Shown in pieces: positions 37,547 through 48,200 of a stretch of 64,000 nucleotides of DNA. The stretch covers positions 124,001-188,000 of the forward strand of contig JAUIFE010000001.1 in NCBI GenBank assembly GCA_030429565.1, in the 5' to 3' direction. Position numbers and translations under genes: made by a program. Below the pieces are notes generated by a model, which worked only from the letters and a program-made list of their open reading frames with translations, was not told the DNA's origin and made no database searches. Position 1 is the stretch's first letter; each line of letters opens with the position of its first letter. The DNA comes from Holophagae bacterium. GTDB lineage: Bacteria; Acidobacteriota; Holophagae; Acanthopleuribacterales; Acanthopleuribacteraceae.

Positions 37547-39658
37547 ATGTCCGGCGTCAAATCCGATTTCACTGCAAGAGTTTCATCACCCCGTACCACC
37601 GCACCACCGAGCACCACCGACGGCATGCGTCCCGGCTCACCCAGCCACCGCAGCGCCCCCCGCGGCGGCGGTGAAAGCATGCAGCAAGCAACGACCAGCG
37701 ACCGCAACTTGGTACCGAGCCAACGCAGCAGCAAACGTTTTTCCTTTATCCAAGGCCTGAACAAATCGATTGAAGTGGGCGACCTACCGTCATCGCCGCG
37801 CGCCATGTTGGAACACAAAGTCAATCAGCTTTTTGCCCAGTTAGATCAGCTTCACGAACAACACTTGATCGACCAGCGCAAAGGCACCACCCAGGTCTAT
37901 ACCTTGCCGGAATTTTTTTGGAACAACTTTGGCAGCAACCTGTCTGAGTCCGACAAAGAACACTTATTGGCCTTGCTGCAGGACAAAATTCAAGACCCCA
38001 AATACGAACACGCTATTTTTGAGTTGGGCACCATCATGACCACCAACCCACCGGAACACATGGCACGCGTCCAGCCCCAACATCTTTCAATCGTGGCCGA
38101 TGCCTTGGCCATGGCCGAGCCGGCTCTGGAACAGGCATTGACGCAAAGCATGTCGACGGATTACGAAAGTTTTGACCAGGGCGTTTCACGGGAGCGCATC
38201 GCCTTAACCGCAACTGCTTCACTGGCGGCGTCTCGCTCCGAAAATAGCGACGCCCCCTTCAGCCCGCAACAGATTCGGGAAGCGGCACAGGATGTTCGCT
38301 TGTTCCAAGATAACCAAGTACCGCTGGCGATGCTGACGAGTTTTGCCAATCCAGACGCGCTGGAAGGAAAGGTCGAAGCGTTCATCGCAAGCAAGGACAT
38401 GAGCGCGACCAAAGAATTGTTGACGCAGTTCTGCCCCAATATCGACACCAGCCGAACCCGAGATGTACGGAAATTGCAAGAATTTATGAAAGCGCACTGC
38501 GACAACCCGCGCAGCGTTCTGGCCGCCATGCAGGATTACAAAGAACATTACTTGCCCTTTACCCTGACCAGTACCGCGTCGGCACGCAAAAAACCCACCG
38601 CCGGCATGCTGCAAAGAAGGCCGGAATTGAACTACCTGACCAAGACGCAAAATATGTTTCAGTTACACCAAAAGGGTCGCCAAATGTTCAAGCCGATCCA
38701 CAACCAGGCCGTCATTTTGGGCGGCGGCACCACTGAACCACGTCTGGTCTCAAAGTTTGCGCCTTCCGAAATCGATGTTCCCGGCTATCAACGCGCCAAA
38801 CCGGATCCGTTGGATCCGCCGTCCCATCCCGAAAGCTTCCGCCAGCTTCCCGGCGGCATCACCCCCGCCATGCCGGAAAAGGTGATTTCCAAGCAGTTGA
38901 CGCGCGCGGGCCACAAGGTCGAAGACCAGATCGTCGCATTCCCAAGTGAAAACACCACCTTAGGCACAGTGGTATGCCGCGACATTGAATCGCAGCGATT
39001 CGGAGAATTGCCCGAACGGACCTTAGCGACGACCGAAATGTTCCAACTGATTTCGGCGGGCATTGACGGCGCAACCTTTAGAAGCAAAGCCCCCACTGTA
39101 CCCGTCATTTCCCAAAACGACGGTATCGATGTGCGCGCGGAAGTCTTGTTTGGCACCAGTCAAAGCACGCTCCACCAACAAACGTACGAACAAAGCGAAA
39201 GCAGCCCAACCTTCCGCCCGATTCAAGGCCCGCCACGCCATCGCCACTTCCCGGGTGCGCCCAGCGGGATGTGGCGCATCTCAGACACCCTGCACCGCGG
39301 CGGCGCCCCGGATTCCAGCACCGAAGGCAGCGACGACAATCTCGCATTGGATCGCACCACCTTGAGTGAGCAAATTGCAACCTACGAGCGCGATCGCGAT
39401 GTGATTACAGACAAATTGACTTTGTTAGCCGGCACAGCGAAAAGCGCAGTTGAAGACCGGAACTTCGAAGCGTTGTCCTTCCTCAAGCAGCACTTCAAAA
39501 TTCCGCTGCAACTTGAAAACAACTGGAAGGAAGGCAGAACCACCGGCCCCGCGGTCCTGGCGCATATTAAACAAGGTCTGGACGGAGATTTGAATGCCGC
39601 CGAAAGCATGCTGGCTCGGGCCCAAACGCGCCTTCAATCGCTGCCACCGCAAACTTAA
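37547..39658 (+). CDS. Candidate type III effector (703 aa, no recognised fold)
   Basis: The gene begins 148 bp after the CesT-like gene with AGGAG 6 bases before its ATG. The first 60 or so residues are rich in Ser, Thr, Pro and Arg and lack a Sec signal (MSGVKSDFTARVSSPRTTAP), as in type III secreted proteins. A helical region follows (about 75-300), then a Pro-rich, less ordered middle (about 360-600) and a helical, possibly coiled-coil C terminus (about 610-700). It has no membrane segment and few cysteines. I recognise no catalytic motif or known domain. The effector role is inferred from the neighbour and the N-terminal composition. A 13-bp hairpin lies 27 bases after the stop. Confidence 0.6.
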   Translation: MSGVKSDFTARVSSPRTTAPPSTTDGMRPGSPSHRSAPRGGGESMQQATTSDRNLVPSQRSSKRFSFIQGLNKSIEVGDLPSSPRAMLEHKVNQLFAQLDQLHEQHLIDQRKGTTQVYTLPEFFWNNFGSNLSESDKEHLLALLQDKIQDPKYEHAIFELGTIMTTNPPEHMARVQPQHLSIVADALAMAEPALEQALTQSMSTDYESFDQGVSRERIALTATASLAASRSENSDAPFSPQQIREAAQDVRLFQDNQVPLAMLTSFANPDALEGKVEAFIASKDMSATKELLTQFCPNIDTSRTRDVRKLQEFMKAHCDNPRSVLAAMQDYKEHYLPFTLTSTASARKKPTAGMLQRRPELNYLTKTQNMFQLHQKGRQMFKPIHNQAVILGGGTTEPRLVSKFAPSEIDVPGYQRAKPDPLDPPSHPESFRQLPGGITPAMPEKVISKQLTRAGHKVEDQIVAFPSENTTLGTVVCRDIESQRFGELPERTLATTEMFQLISAGIDGATFRSKAPTVPVISQNDGIDVRAEVLFGTSQSTLHQQTYEQSESSPTFRPIQGPPRHRHFPGAPSGMWRISDTLHRGGAPDSSTEGSDDNLALDRTTLSEQIATYERDRDVITDKLTLLAGTAKSAVEDRNFEALSFLKQHFKIPLQLENNWKEGRTTGPAVLAHIKQGLDGDLNAAESMLARAQTRLQSLPPQT

Positions 39659-39684
39659 AGCGGAGCCTATCAAGCCGATCACGT

Positions 39685-39723
39685 GCCGAGGATGCAATCG
39701 CAGGCCGCGTTTGCATCCTCGGC
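39685..39723 (+). terminator. Strong hairpin after the effector-like gene
   Basis: A perfect 13-bp stem (39685-39697 with 39711-39723) encloses a 13-nt loop. It lacks a proper T tract, so termination is likely but not certain. Confidence 0.5.
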
Positions 39724-39741
39724 GGCTTGCTCTGGTACCGG

Positions 39742-39909
39742 TTAGCTGAGGCGGTCGCGGCAATCTTCGCGGAAGCAGTCGGCTAACGTGTCCAACCAGC
39801 GTCGCAAACATTGGCCGTCCTTCCTGAACTGGGTCACTTCACCAATGGTGACCGTCCAGCCAGGCGGAATATCGCCCGGCGCCAATCCTAAACCGCCGTG
39901 GGGAACCAC
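39742..39909 (-). other. Short Cys-containing open frame, possibly a small gene or gene remnant
   Basis: A 55-codon frame from GTG at 39909 to TAA at 39742 reads like real protein (PPGWTVTIGEVTQF, then CLRRWLDTLADCFREDC). It begins directly after the T tract of the hairpin at 39919-39952 and has no Shine-Dalgarno, which argues against translation from this start. It could be a remnant of a longer gene. Confidence 0.25.
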
Positions 39910-39952
39910 AAAAAAAAAGACCGTTCACCTGCTCAAAAAGCGGTGAACGGTC
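39910..39952 (-). terminator. Terminator downstream of the secreted Cys-rich protein gene
   Basis: A perfect 11-bp stem (39919-39929 with 39942-39952) is followed on the minus strand by T9. It is the strongest terminator in this convergent gap. Confidence 0.75.
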
Positions 39953-39959
39953 GTTAAGG

Positions 39960-40086
39960 CACCGAAGCTCAGCGACTCTTCGGTGATTCCCGGTGGTGGT
40001 TTTGCCGTGTGGGGGCGAACCCGGAAACCTTGGTGTATCGTGAGGCTCTAAAGCCAGGTTTCGGGTTGCCGAGGAGCAAAACCACC
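39960..40086. other. Two further hairpins forming a structured 3' region
   Basis: CACCGAAG/CTTCGGTG pair at 39960-39985. A larger imperfect hairpin has outer arms 39995-40005 and 40076-40086 (11 bp, perfect) and inner arms 40017-40030 and 40056-40068. It carries a GGCT-CTAA-AGCC mini-stem in its loop. Together with the terminator this makes three adjacent stems after the gene at 40126-40797. Confidence 0.45.
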
Positions 40087-40125
40087 GTCACTTAGGAAAG
40101 GGATTCAGCGGGGTTTCCACTGATT

Positions 40126-40797
40126 TTATTGGTACTGGGCACGGGTGTAACCGCGCGTGACATCCACTTCAATTTGGTGGAACAGGTCTTTGGCAAAGGC
40201 ACGCTCGATATCGATCCAGTAGCAAACTTCCCAAATGCGGTCGATGATGTCGCGGACGCGGCAGTTGGGAATGTATTTGCAGTCGAAGGTGTCGATGGTA
40301 ACAAACGGCTTGCAGCAGTCGGGATTGTCTTCGGGGCAGAGCATGCGCAGGCACAAGTCGGGAATCAAACGGATGCGGTTGACTTTGAGGCCTTGCACAT
40401 AGATGTCGAACATTTGGCTTTCACCCATCTTGCCGATATAGGCACTGATTTCGACGGACAGGTCGTTGGCTTTGGCAAAGTCGTTCCAAAACTCTTCGCG
40501 GTCGGCACCGTTCAGCACTTCAACGCGGTTGCGGTCGACTTTGGCGATTTGCAGCATGCCGGTGGCGCGGCTGTAGACATAAACACCGTGAACGGCGTCT
40601 TCGGGGTGGCCTTCGGAAACGTGGTAAAGCGAGAACTGATAGTTGTCATCGTCACTAATGGTGGTAACCGTTTTGACCGCTTCTGCTTTATAAGTGCCGC
40701 CGAGTTGGGGCACGGGATCGAGTTGGTCGTAATCGGGCAACGCAATGGGATTCGCCGCAAAAAAACTAAAAGCCAGTGCAAAGGTAAACATGGACAT
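40126..40797 (-). CDS. Secreted Cys-rich hypothetical protein
   Basis: The 223-residue product starts at the ATG at 40797 (AGGAG 8 bases upstream) with a short signal peptide (FTFALAFSFFAANPIA). The N-terminal two thirds are mixed alpha/beta. The C-terminal part is Cys-rich (DLCLRMLCPEDNPDCC, then FDCKYIPNC and EVCYWID), suggesting disulfides outside the cytoplasm. No family was recognised and no partner gene is adjacent. Confidence 0.65.
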   Translation of the reverse strand: MSMFTFALAFSFFAANPIALPDYDQLDPVPQLGGTYKAEAVKTVTTISDDDNYQFSLYHVSEGHPEDAVHGVYVYSRATGMLQIAKVDRNRVEVLNGADREEFWNDFAKANDLSVEISAYIGKMGESQMFDIYVQGLKVNRIRLIPDLCLRMLCPEDNPDCCKPFVTIDTFDCKYIPNCRVRDIIDRIWEVCYWIDIERAFAKDLFHQIEVDVTRGYTRAQYQ

Positions 40798-42449
40798 GTG
40801 CTTCTCTCCTGAGGAAATGGTCTTCTGGTGGAAGTACCCCACGTTGCGACGTCCGCACGAAGCGATGCGGCATTATCTTCGAACTGCGCCGACGTTTTTA
40901 TAGGTGGTACCGAACCAGCAAGGTCGCTTGAATGTTTGATCGTGGGTTCACGCGACGGTAAACCGGTGGATCATGCGAAGGAGGACGGTTTTAGTATGGG
41001 TGTGTGAGGACCTATAAAAATAAAGGTCGGCCGGCCAACCGGTCTAAGGGCGGTCGATACCGAGCAACCGAACCACGCGCGATCAGTGCGGCGAACCGAG
41101 GCGCGGGGCGTGGTGTAAACCAAAGTGTTGTCACGCAACCCGAAGCTGAAGTTTGGGTTTTTACCTAAACGAAACGATTCTTGGCGGCGCCCTCGTACCA
41201 TTGGCTAAAACGTCCTGTGAAAATGCTCGCCGTACTTTACAAGCACGTCTCTGCTTTTCCCAACACATTTCGTACCAATGCCTTGCACGATTGCATCGAC
41301 CCGATTCGCCCCCTTTAGGTTTAATGACGGGTGGTGGCAACAATTTGGTTTTCCACGCGTCGAAGGAAGGTTAACCGAGGCCCGCGAAGACCTCGGTAGA
41401 AGCAACCTTCTCAACCAAACCGCTCAAACGCCGCTATGAGCGGCATCGTTGAGAGATCTTGGCGACTTCACAGGGTAGGTGACCGGACCCGCCGGCAGGT
41501 TGCACCCGAGGTGGTGTTTTTTTTGATTTTTTTTCTGCAACGCGTTAAGCCTATTTTTCTCAAGGCTTTCAGCAAGCATTTTTTCGCAGCCAACCCTGCA
41601 ACACTCCCTTCCGCGTGCCGCACAATTCTTCATAAAAAGTAAGAACACGCGGCGGGCGGCGCGTGCGCGGTCACATTCCACCGGCGGGCGCCGGCTATAT
41701 GGGGGACGATGACGCCGATCACGGTTATTACCGTGGCGGGCTTCTAGGTTGAGGGAGGGCTCACCAGGATCGCCCGCTTAGCGGCGCCCGCACGAGCCTA
41801 CCCTTATCTTAAAAACCGGCCTTGATTGTTTATGATCCACCCTCGCCCTTTGCAAAAACGCACCGAATGCTCCGCGCGCCGCGCCCACCGTGGTGACGAC
41901 CCGGGATTCCGGCCCCAAACAGCCGTCCCCGTCGTGTCAACCACATGCGACCTCGCTTCCATTTCGCCGCCGACCGGTCGTTCCCTGCGTTTCGAGTACC
42001 AAACAACGCAAAAAGTTATCTTTAGGTTCCTCATTTCCGGGCAGTGTGTTAAAAAGCTGCGCGGGTTTGTTTGTTACATCATCGCAAAAGGCAACCACCA
42101 ACGTTTTTTGTCGTCGTCGCCACGCCGTATCGGCCGTGGTTGTCGTGCAATGCGTTGTTGTGCCACACACGCATTCCGATGCGTTTCTGGTTCAGCGCTT
42201 GGGCGCGCCGTCTCCCACCGGGACAGCGGCGCAAAAAAGCTTTTCTGAACTTTTTCGCCAGGTAAGCGACCCTTTTTTCGAAAAAGTTTCGCCCGTACGC
42301 CTGGTTTCCCCTAACTCGGTTGCGGCTTGCTGTTATCTTTTAATTTTTTTTCGCAACCTACAAACAATCTCGGCCACTTACTTGATGTTAAGCGCGGCAG
42401 TCTTCGACTGAAGCGGCTTTCGTCGACCCTAATCTCGGGAGTTATCTTT
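40798..42449. other. Long non-coding stretch (1.65 kb)
   Basis: I found no convincing gene here. Frames present are short, arginine-rich or overlap in several phases, without ribosome-binding sites. Visible structures are small hairpins at 41374-41397 and 41430-41444 and T-rich runs near 41515-41540. The length is notable in a segment this gene-dense; it could hide a degraded gene or an unrecognised RNA. Confidence 0.35.
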
Positions 42450-44549
42450 ATGAACTACCAAGTCTCGCGTCATTTCAGCCAAAACCTATCGACAAATCCT
42501 CATCCACATTTCACTAGAAATCAAAATTCGGCTGAAATCACCACTGCCTCGACCACCTATTCGGTTCAACCCGCTATTGGGTTCCGCCGCGCACTTGGTT
42601 TTACCGCCGCCTTTTTATGTTTATTGTGCTGGTACCCACCGCTGCAAGCCGGGGTCTGCGGCGACTTTTCCTGTGACGACGACAACAAGTCCATCATTCA
42701 ATTCACCTTTGTGCCCGATTCGCTGGAAGTTGCCCAAATGGCCTTAAAAGAAGCCATCATGCGCGCTTTGGAAATGCAGGACGTCACCAAACCCGGCGCC
42801 CTGCCTGGCAACGTGAGCTCCGTATTCCCAGCTTCCTTTCTCGATTCAAGCGATCCCGAGGTGTTTGAGTTGGGTGCTTATTTTAGTTTCACCTTACACC
42901 GCACGGACGGCATTGATATCACGCAACTGCTGGCCGATATGAGCGCAATTGGTTGGGTTGCCAGTGTTTACCGCGACCAAATCGTACAGCTCGACCGTGC
43001 CGCACCGGGTACCATCGCCAACTTACAAAAAACGAGCTGGTGGGAATTTGACAGCATGTCGCTGCCGATGGAATTGGTTTATCCATCAGTCACACCCGCT
43101 TACCAACCGACGGTGGCCGTGATTGACTCCGGCTTAGACCTGGCCCACGCCGAATTCACCGGCACGCCGGTCGTCGCCCCTTACAACTGGACCAAAGAAG
43201 GCGCCTACAACGACGTTACCGACTACCTCGGCCACGGCACACACTGCAGCGGCATTATCGCGGCCAATCCCGGCGGCAGCGAACGCCCCGGTGTGCTGAA
43301 CTGGGGTCGCGTGATGCCTTTGAAAGTCTTCGACGCCACGGGTAAAACCTGCTTGACCCACATCGCGGCCGCCATCGGCCACGCCGTCGCCAACGACGCC
43401 GACGTGATCTCCATGAGTTTTTCCTTGGGTGAAGATGTGGGCCTACTGCGCGACACCGTAAAAGTCGCAAGTCGTTATGCGGTGCTGATCGGTTCCGCCG
43501 GCAACAAAGGTCAAGACATCCGCGTTGCGCCCGCCTACCCTGCCGCCTACAGCGACGTGGTTGGCGTCTCGGCTTACGGTTGCGACGGCAACACGGCTTG
43601 GTTCTCCAACACCGGCTACGAAACCCAAATGCCAGGTAAAGCCATCAACAGTACCGTTCCCGGTCGCGGTCGTCAGCACTGGTCGGGTACTTCGATGGCC
43701 GCCCCTTTCGCCGCGGCGTTGACCGGCGCTTTGAAAGGCTACTTCCCACACTTAGATTCGGCTGATTTGCACAAAGTGATGGTGTTGTCGCGGGGTAACG
43801 CCGAGCGCGCCTGGAACTTGGCCAAAGGCGGCCTGCCCAAAACCAAAGCCACCATTCAGTACACCGATAAAGAAGAAAAACCCACTTACGAAGAAGGTGA
43901 ACCGGCCCGCGTCCTTGAGATTCGCGTTAACGGCCGCACTCTTGGTGAAGGCGGCGAAACCTACGTCCTTCCAGAAGGCTACCACGCCGTCGAAGTCATC
44001 TTCGACCAGCAAATGGATACAAGCATTGATCCCGTTGTCGCCACCAGCTTGCTGGGCACCGATGAGAAACGTCCCGTCTGGGGTCGCTGGGATTCGCCCT
44101 ATGTGTGGACCGCCAAATGGTATGTGGGTTATTGGATCGACTACGGTGACCAAGTCTTTTGGGTTTCCGACGGCCGCTCCGGCTGGGGTTCGCGCTTGGA
44201 AGAGTACTGCGGCGAAGGTGTTGAAACCCGTCCCGACTCACCTTCGAGCCACGCCATGACCACGGAAGACGAAACGAGCTTGGACGGTATCTTTATGGAA
44301 GACGCCGATTGCGATGCCTACGCCGGCGCCTATTACTACAGCGATCCCAATCGCGCCTCGCGCGGCATCGTTGGCTACCGCATCTACGTGGCCTCCAAAC
44401 CCGAAGGACCGTTCATCCGCTACAGCAACCAGGTCTACAGGGAAAACACGATCCCGTCCGTGCGTTATCCCTACTACCAACTCAAATTCGTTCACCAATC
44501 ACTGGGTGAAATTGAGCCGGTCCCGCACCTGTTCAAAAGCATTAAGTAA
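42450..44549 (+). CDS. Secreted subtilisin-like serine protease (S8)
   Basis: The 699-residue protein starts at the ATG at 42450 (GGGAG 8 bases upstream). A long, unusual N-terminal region of about 50 residues precedes the hydrophobic signal (LGFTAAFLCLLCWYPPLQA). A propeptide-like segment (about 75-200) leads to the S8 catalytic domain with Asp in AVIDSGLD (D226), His in GHGTHCSG (H262) and Ser in SGTSMAAP (S415). About 240 residues of unassigned C-terminal sequence follow. The protease is predicted to act outside the cell or on the surface. It has its own terminator. Confidence 0.92.
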   Translation: MNYQVSRHFSQNLSTNPHPHFTRNQNSAEITTASTTYSVQPAIGFRRALGFTAAFLCLLCWYPPLQAGVCGDFSCDDDNKSIIQFTFVPDSLEVAQMALKEAIMRALEMQDVTKPGALPGNVSSVFPASFLDSSDPEVFELGAYFSFTLHRTDGIDITQLLADMSAIGWVASVYRDQIVQLDRAAPGTIANLQKTSWWEFDSMSLPMELVYPSVTPAYQPTVAVIDSGLDLAHAEFTGTPVVAPYNWTKEGAYNDVTDYLGHGTHCSGIIAANPGGSERPGVLNWGRVMPLKVFDATGKTCLTHIAAAIGHAVANDADVISMSFSLGEDVGLLRDTVKVASRYAVLIGSAGNKGQDIRVAPAYPAAYSDVVGVSAYGCDGNTAWFSNTGYETQMPGKAINSTVPGRGRQHWSGTSMAAPFAAALTGALKGYFPHLDSADLHKVMVLSRGNAERAWNLAKGGLPKTKATIQYTDKEEKPTYEEGEPARVLEIRVNGRTLGEGGETYVLPEGYHAVEVIFDQQMDTSIDPVVATSLLGTDEKRPVWGRWDSPYVWTAKWYVGYWIDYGDQVFWVSDGRSGWGSRLEEYCGEGVETRPDSPSSHAMTTEDETSLDGIFMEDADCDAYAGAYYYSDPNRASRGIVGYRIYVASKPEGPFIRYSNQVYRENTIPSVRYPYYQLKFVHQSLGEIEPVPHLFKSIK

Positions 44550-44557
44550 CAGGAGAT

Positions 44558-44593
44558 ACGGGTGCGAACGCCTGGAGCGTCGCACCCGTTTTT
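44558..44593 (+). terminator. Terminator of the S8 protease gene
   Basis: A perfect 10-bp stem (44558-44567 with 44580-44589) is followed by a T5 run that starts within the last base of the stem. Confidence 0.85.
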
Positions 44594-44594
44594 C

Positions 44595-45294
44595 TGTCTC
44601 GAGCGCTCGCTATCGTCACGTTTACCCGCCAGGTGAACACCACGGCCAAACGAACTTACTATCCCTATAACCTCGGCGCCGGAGCTTAATTCAATTCACC
44701 TGGTAACATATATTTCCCTAAAGAAATAGCGACAAAATGTGTGCTGACCAACAAAATCGAGCATAACCCGAATCATTATCGATGATTTATTGCGTGAGAG
44801 CTGAACCTTACCGCATCCTGGTGTATTCTTAGAGAGCCTTTGGATATGCGACATTTTTGGTTCCTTTGCGCGAAACCTTGACGGTCCCCTGCCGGGTCCA
44901 AGTCAGCGCACCTGTGAACCGGCCACAAGAGAAGGTCTCAGCTTGGTCCGGCGCACGAACACCAAAAAAGGCGCACGTCTCAAGGAACTCAAACAGCTTA
45001 GGTAACCGTCAAGACGCGGCACAAGGCGCGTCAGTCAGTTACCACCAGTCTTTTACGAATCAACCGAGATGATGCCCTATTGATGCCGTCACCCAAAACA
45101 GCCACAGTTCAACAATCCACGACGCGCCACCTCACCAGCACAAGGCCGGCGACCGGCCGGGTTGTGCACCCTTTGACGGCTTTTGGTACCGCTTGCCGCC
45201 GGCAGAACCAAGCCGACGCAAAACCGCGACGGAAGACGGTCGCGCTGATTGAATCAACCAGCGCAGTCAACAGGACATTCTTGAGGAACCTTTC
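44595..45294. other. Leader region of the TPR-CHAT lipoprotein operon
   Basis: 700 bp without a convincing gene. Around 44771-44787 lies the inverted repeat AATCAT-TATCG-ATGATT. The overlapping 19 bases 44762-44780 match 14 of 19 Fur-box positions, with a perfect right half (AATCATTATC). This may be an operator far upstream of the next gene. Confidence 0.35.
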
Positions 45295-48200
45295 ATGACT
45301 TCTTCAATCTTGCGCTACCCGCATCCTCTGCGCCTTGCTTGCTTGCTCGCGGCCACCATATGGGCCTGTGGCTCCAAAGAAAACGAACTCTCCGTTTTGG
45401 CGGAGCCCGGATTAATCGTTCAAAACAAAATCGCGGGCGATAAAGAATCGCACACCTTACTGCCAGGTGATGTGTTGCTGGCTTGGCGCTGGCAAAACCA
45501 AGACGAAATCCCCGCCCAAACCGTGATCAATACCGTCATGTGGCACCAAGTGGAAGACAATGCACCGGCAAGAGGCCCTCTTCTGTTACGCATCCGTCGC
45601 GGGGAAAAAGAACGCGAAGTGGTTTTCGATCAGGCCGGTGGCGATGTGATCCTCCTTCCGCCCTTGCCAGAAACCATGCAACGTGAATTTGAACAGGGCG
45701 AAGCCATGCTCGCCGCCAACGACCTCGACGGCGGCCTTAAAAGCCACCGCGGTTTACTCGAAAAAATGCGCTTGTTTCCCAAGCAATACATCTGGTTGCT
45801 GCACCATATCAGCCAAACCGAAAAAAAATCGCGTCGACGGGAAGAGGCCGCTGCTTCATTGGCCAAGTTACTCAAAAAACTCGAGACCCCGGCCGAACAG
45901 GGCTGGATTGCCAATCAACTGGGTGTTCTTCACCTGCGCATGAAAGAGCTGGAAGCGGCCGAAGCGTATTTTCTTGAAGCGGAACAGTACTATCAAAAAA
46001 GTGTTTTCCGCCGCTTAGGGACGACCCGGCACCAACATTATCAAGGCCACGTAGCACGCATGCGGGGCGATTGGGAAAAGGCCCGCCAACACTGGGAAAA
46101 AGTCGCCTCTTCATTGGAAGAATTTGCCCCACAATCTACTTTTTTGGCCGCTGTTTATATCGATCTGGGCGTGGCCGCCAAGCATCGCAACCATTACGAC
46201 TTAGCCGATCTCTATTACGGAAAAAGTGCGGACCTCTATGCGACCATCACCCCTGATTCGGATAAGCGTGCCAACGCACTCTATAACCGAGGGTCATTGG
46301 CTCGCTTGCAGGGTCGCCTGGTGGAAGCAGAGACATTCCAACGGCAATCACTTCAAATTCTCGAAAAAAATAGCAATCAGACACCGGAAAAAATGTTCCG
46401 TCGTTACACCCAACTACTGTTTATTTCGATGGATCGCAAAAACGGTGAGGACGTCTCGCGCGCCAGTGTGCCGGCCCTTAAATGGGCAGAGCAGGTTCCC
46501 GAGGAAAGTGCCAAAGCCGAATTGCTTAACGGCCTCGGCGCGTTCTACGCAGAAACCGGGGATCTCGAAGAAGCCGCACGTCATCTCAACAGGGTGCTAA
46601 CCAACCTCGCGGAAAAAGGAGACAAAACGAGTAACTTTTACCGGGCGCTGGCCAAAACCAACCTCGGTTTGGTGCACCTCAACGCGGGACGTTTGAGCGA
46701 AGCGCAAAAGGCCTTGGCTGATGCACTCGGGCATCTTGAAGAAGGAACCGGCTTCCACGCCTACAACTTACGCCTACAAAGCGAAGTCGCCCGCAAACAG
46801 GGCGCGCCCGAGCAAGGGTTGGCACTCTTAACGCAAGCGCTGCAGGCCTTGCCGGACGACACCACCTCCGGCTTCGACCGCGCCTCGCTATTGGCCGAGC
46901 AGGCCCATTGCCTGATGGATTTAAACGACAAACGCGCGGCCGAATCGGCCTGGTCCCAAGCGGCGCAAGCTTACGAAAAACAACTAGACGCGCTGGGCGG
47001 CAACCAGTTCGTTCAGGCCAATTTCTTTATGTCGGCCGCCGATAGTTACCGCAATCTGGTGCGCCTGCACGCCGAACGCAACGACCTCGAAGGCGCTTTC
47101 CGCGCCAATGAGCGCTTTCGCGGTCCGGTCTTGCGACGCCTGTTTAACGGTCTCGGTCGCGGCGTCGGTTTGACACGCTCACCGTTGCAAGCCTTGCGCG
47201 ATCAACAGTGGCTCGACGCCGAAGCCGTGCGTCGCCAGTTAGACCCCGGCACCCTCTTACTTTCTTTCTGCGTGCTGGAAAACGAAACCTACGTCTTCGC
47301 CCTTGACCGTGATCGCGGGCTTTCGATGACGAGCCTGCCCAAAGCCGGCCGGCGTCCGCTTTCGCGCCAGGTAGAAGACTATCGCAAAGCGTTGCGCAGC
47401 GTGAAACCAAACACACTCGCCGATATCCAAAAACGCGGCCGCCGTCTTTACCGCATTTTGCTGCAACCGCTGGAAGAGCGTCTGTTAAACGCCCAACGCG
47501 TCGTGGTCTGCCCCGACGGTTTGTTGTCGCTGTTGCCTTTTGCGGCCTTGGTCCGCGATGGCGAAACCGTCACCGAATGGGCCGACATTCCCTTTTTAGC
47601 CAAATCGCTGCCGATCCACACCGCCCTGTCAGGGACCTTCTACGCAAGCGACATCGGCCGGCGCGATTATCGGCCGAATTGGACGCAGGACGCCGTCATC
47701 CAAGCTTTCGCCCGACCCGACCACGCCGCCGCTCTCGACCTGCCCGACCTGCCCGCCAGCAGCATTGAAGCGGCCAACCTTGCCGAAAGATTCCCCAGTC
47801 AAACCACGATCTTCGAGGGCCGCGCCGCCAATGAAACCCAAGTCCGCCGGCTCGACCCCGACATTGACGTCATACATTTCGCCGGCCACGCCTTATTTGA
47901 CCCCGACAACCCAATGAACTCGGCGCTCATTCTCACACCCGACCCACGCAATGACGGAAAATTGGCGACCTGGGAAATTCAAGAACTCAACCTCAACGCC
48001 GAGTTGGTGGTGATGTCGGCCTGTGAAACAGCACTGGGACAAGACATGGGCGGCGAGGGTTTAATGGGTTTGACGCGCTCGTTCCAAATCGCCGGCGCCC
48101 ACTCCGTCGTCGCCACCCTGTGGCGTGTGGAAGACCAAGCCACCTCATTGTTTATGGATCATTTCTACACCGCCCTCAGCCGCGGTGACAGCAAAGACGC

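Noticed and set aside
39960..40086. Hairpin cluster considered as an integron attC site
   Set aside because: The conserved core sites at the ends (RYYYAAC/GTTRRRY) are not present in the right places and no integrase gene is near.
44857..45298. Two short frames in front of the TPR-CHAT lipoprotein gene
   Set aside because: Neither has a ribosome-binding site, and the compositions (Thr, Arg, Gln-rich) do not look like real proteins.
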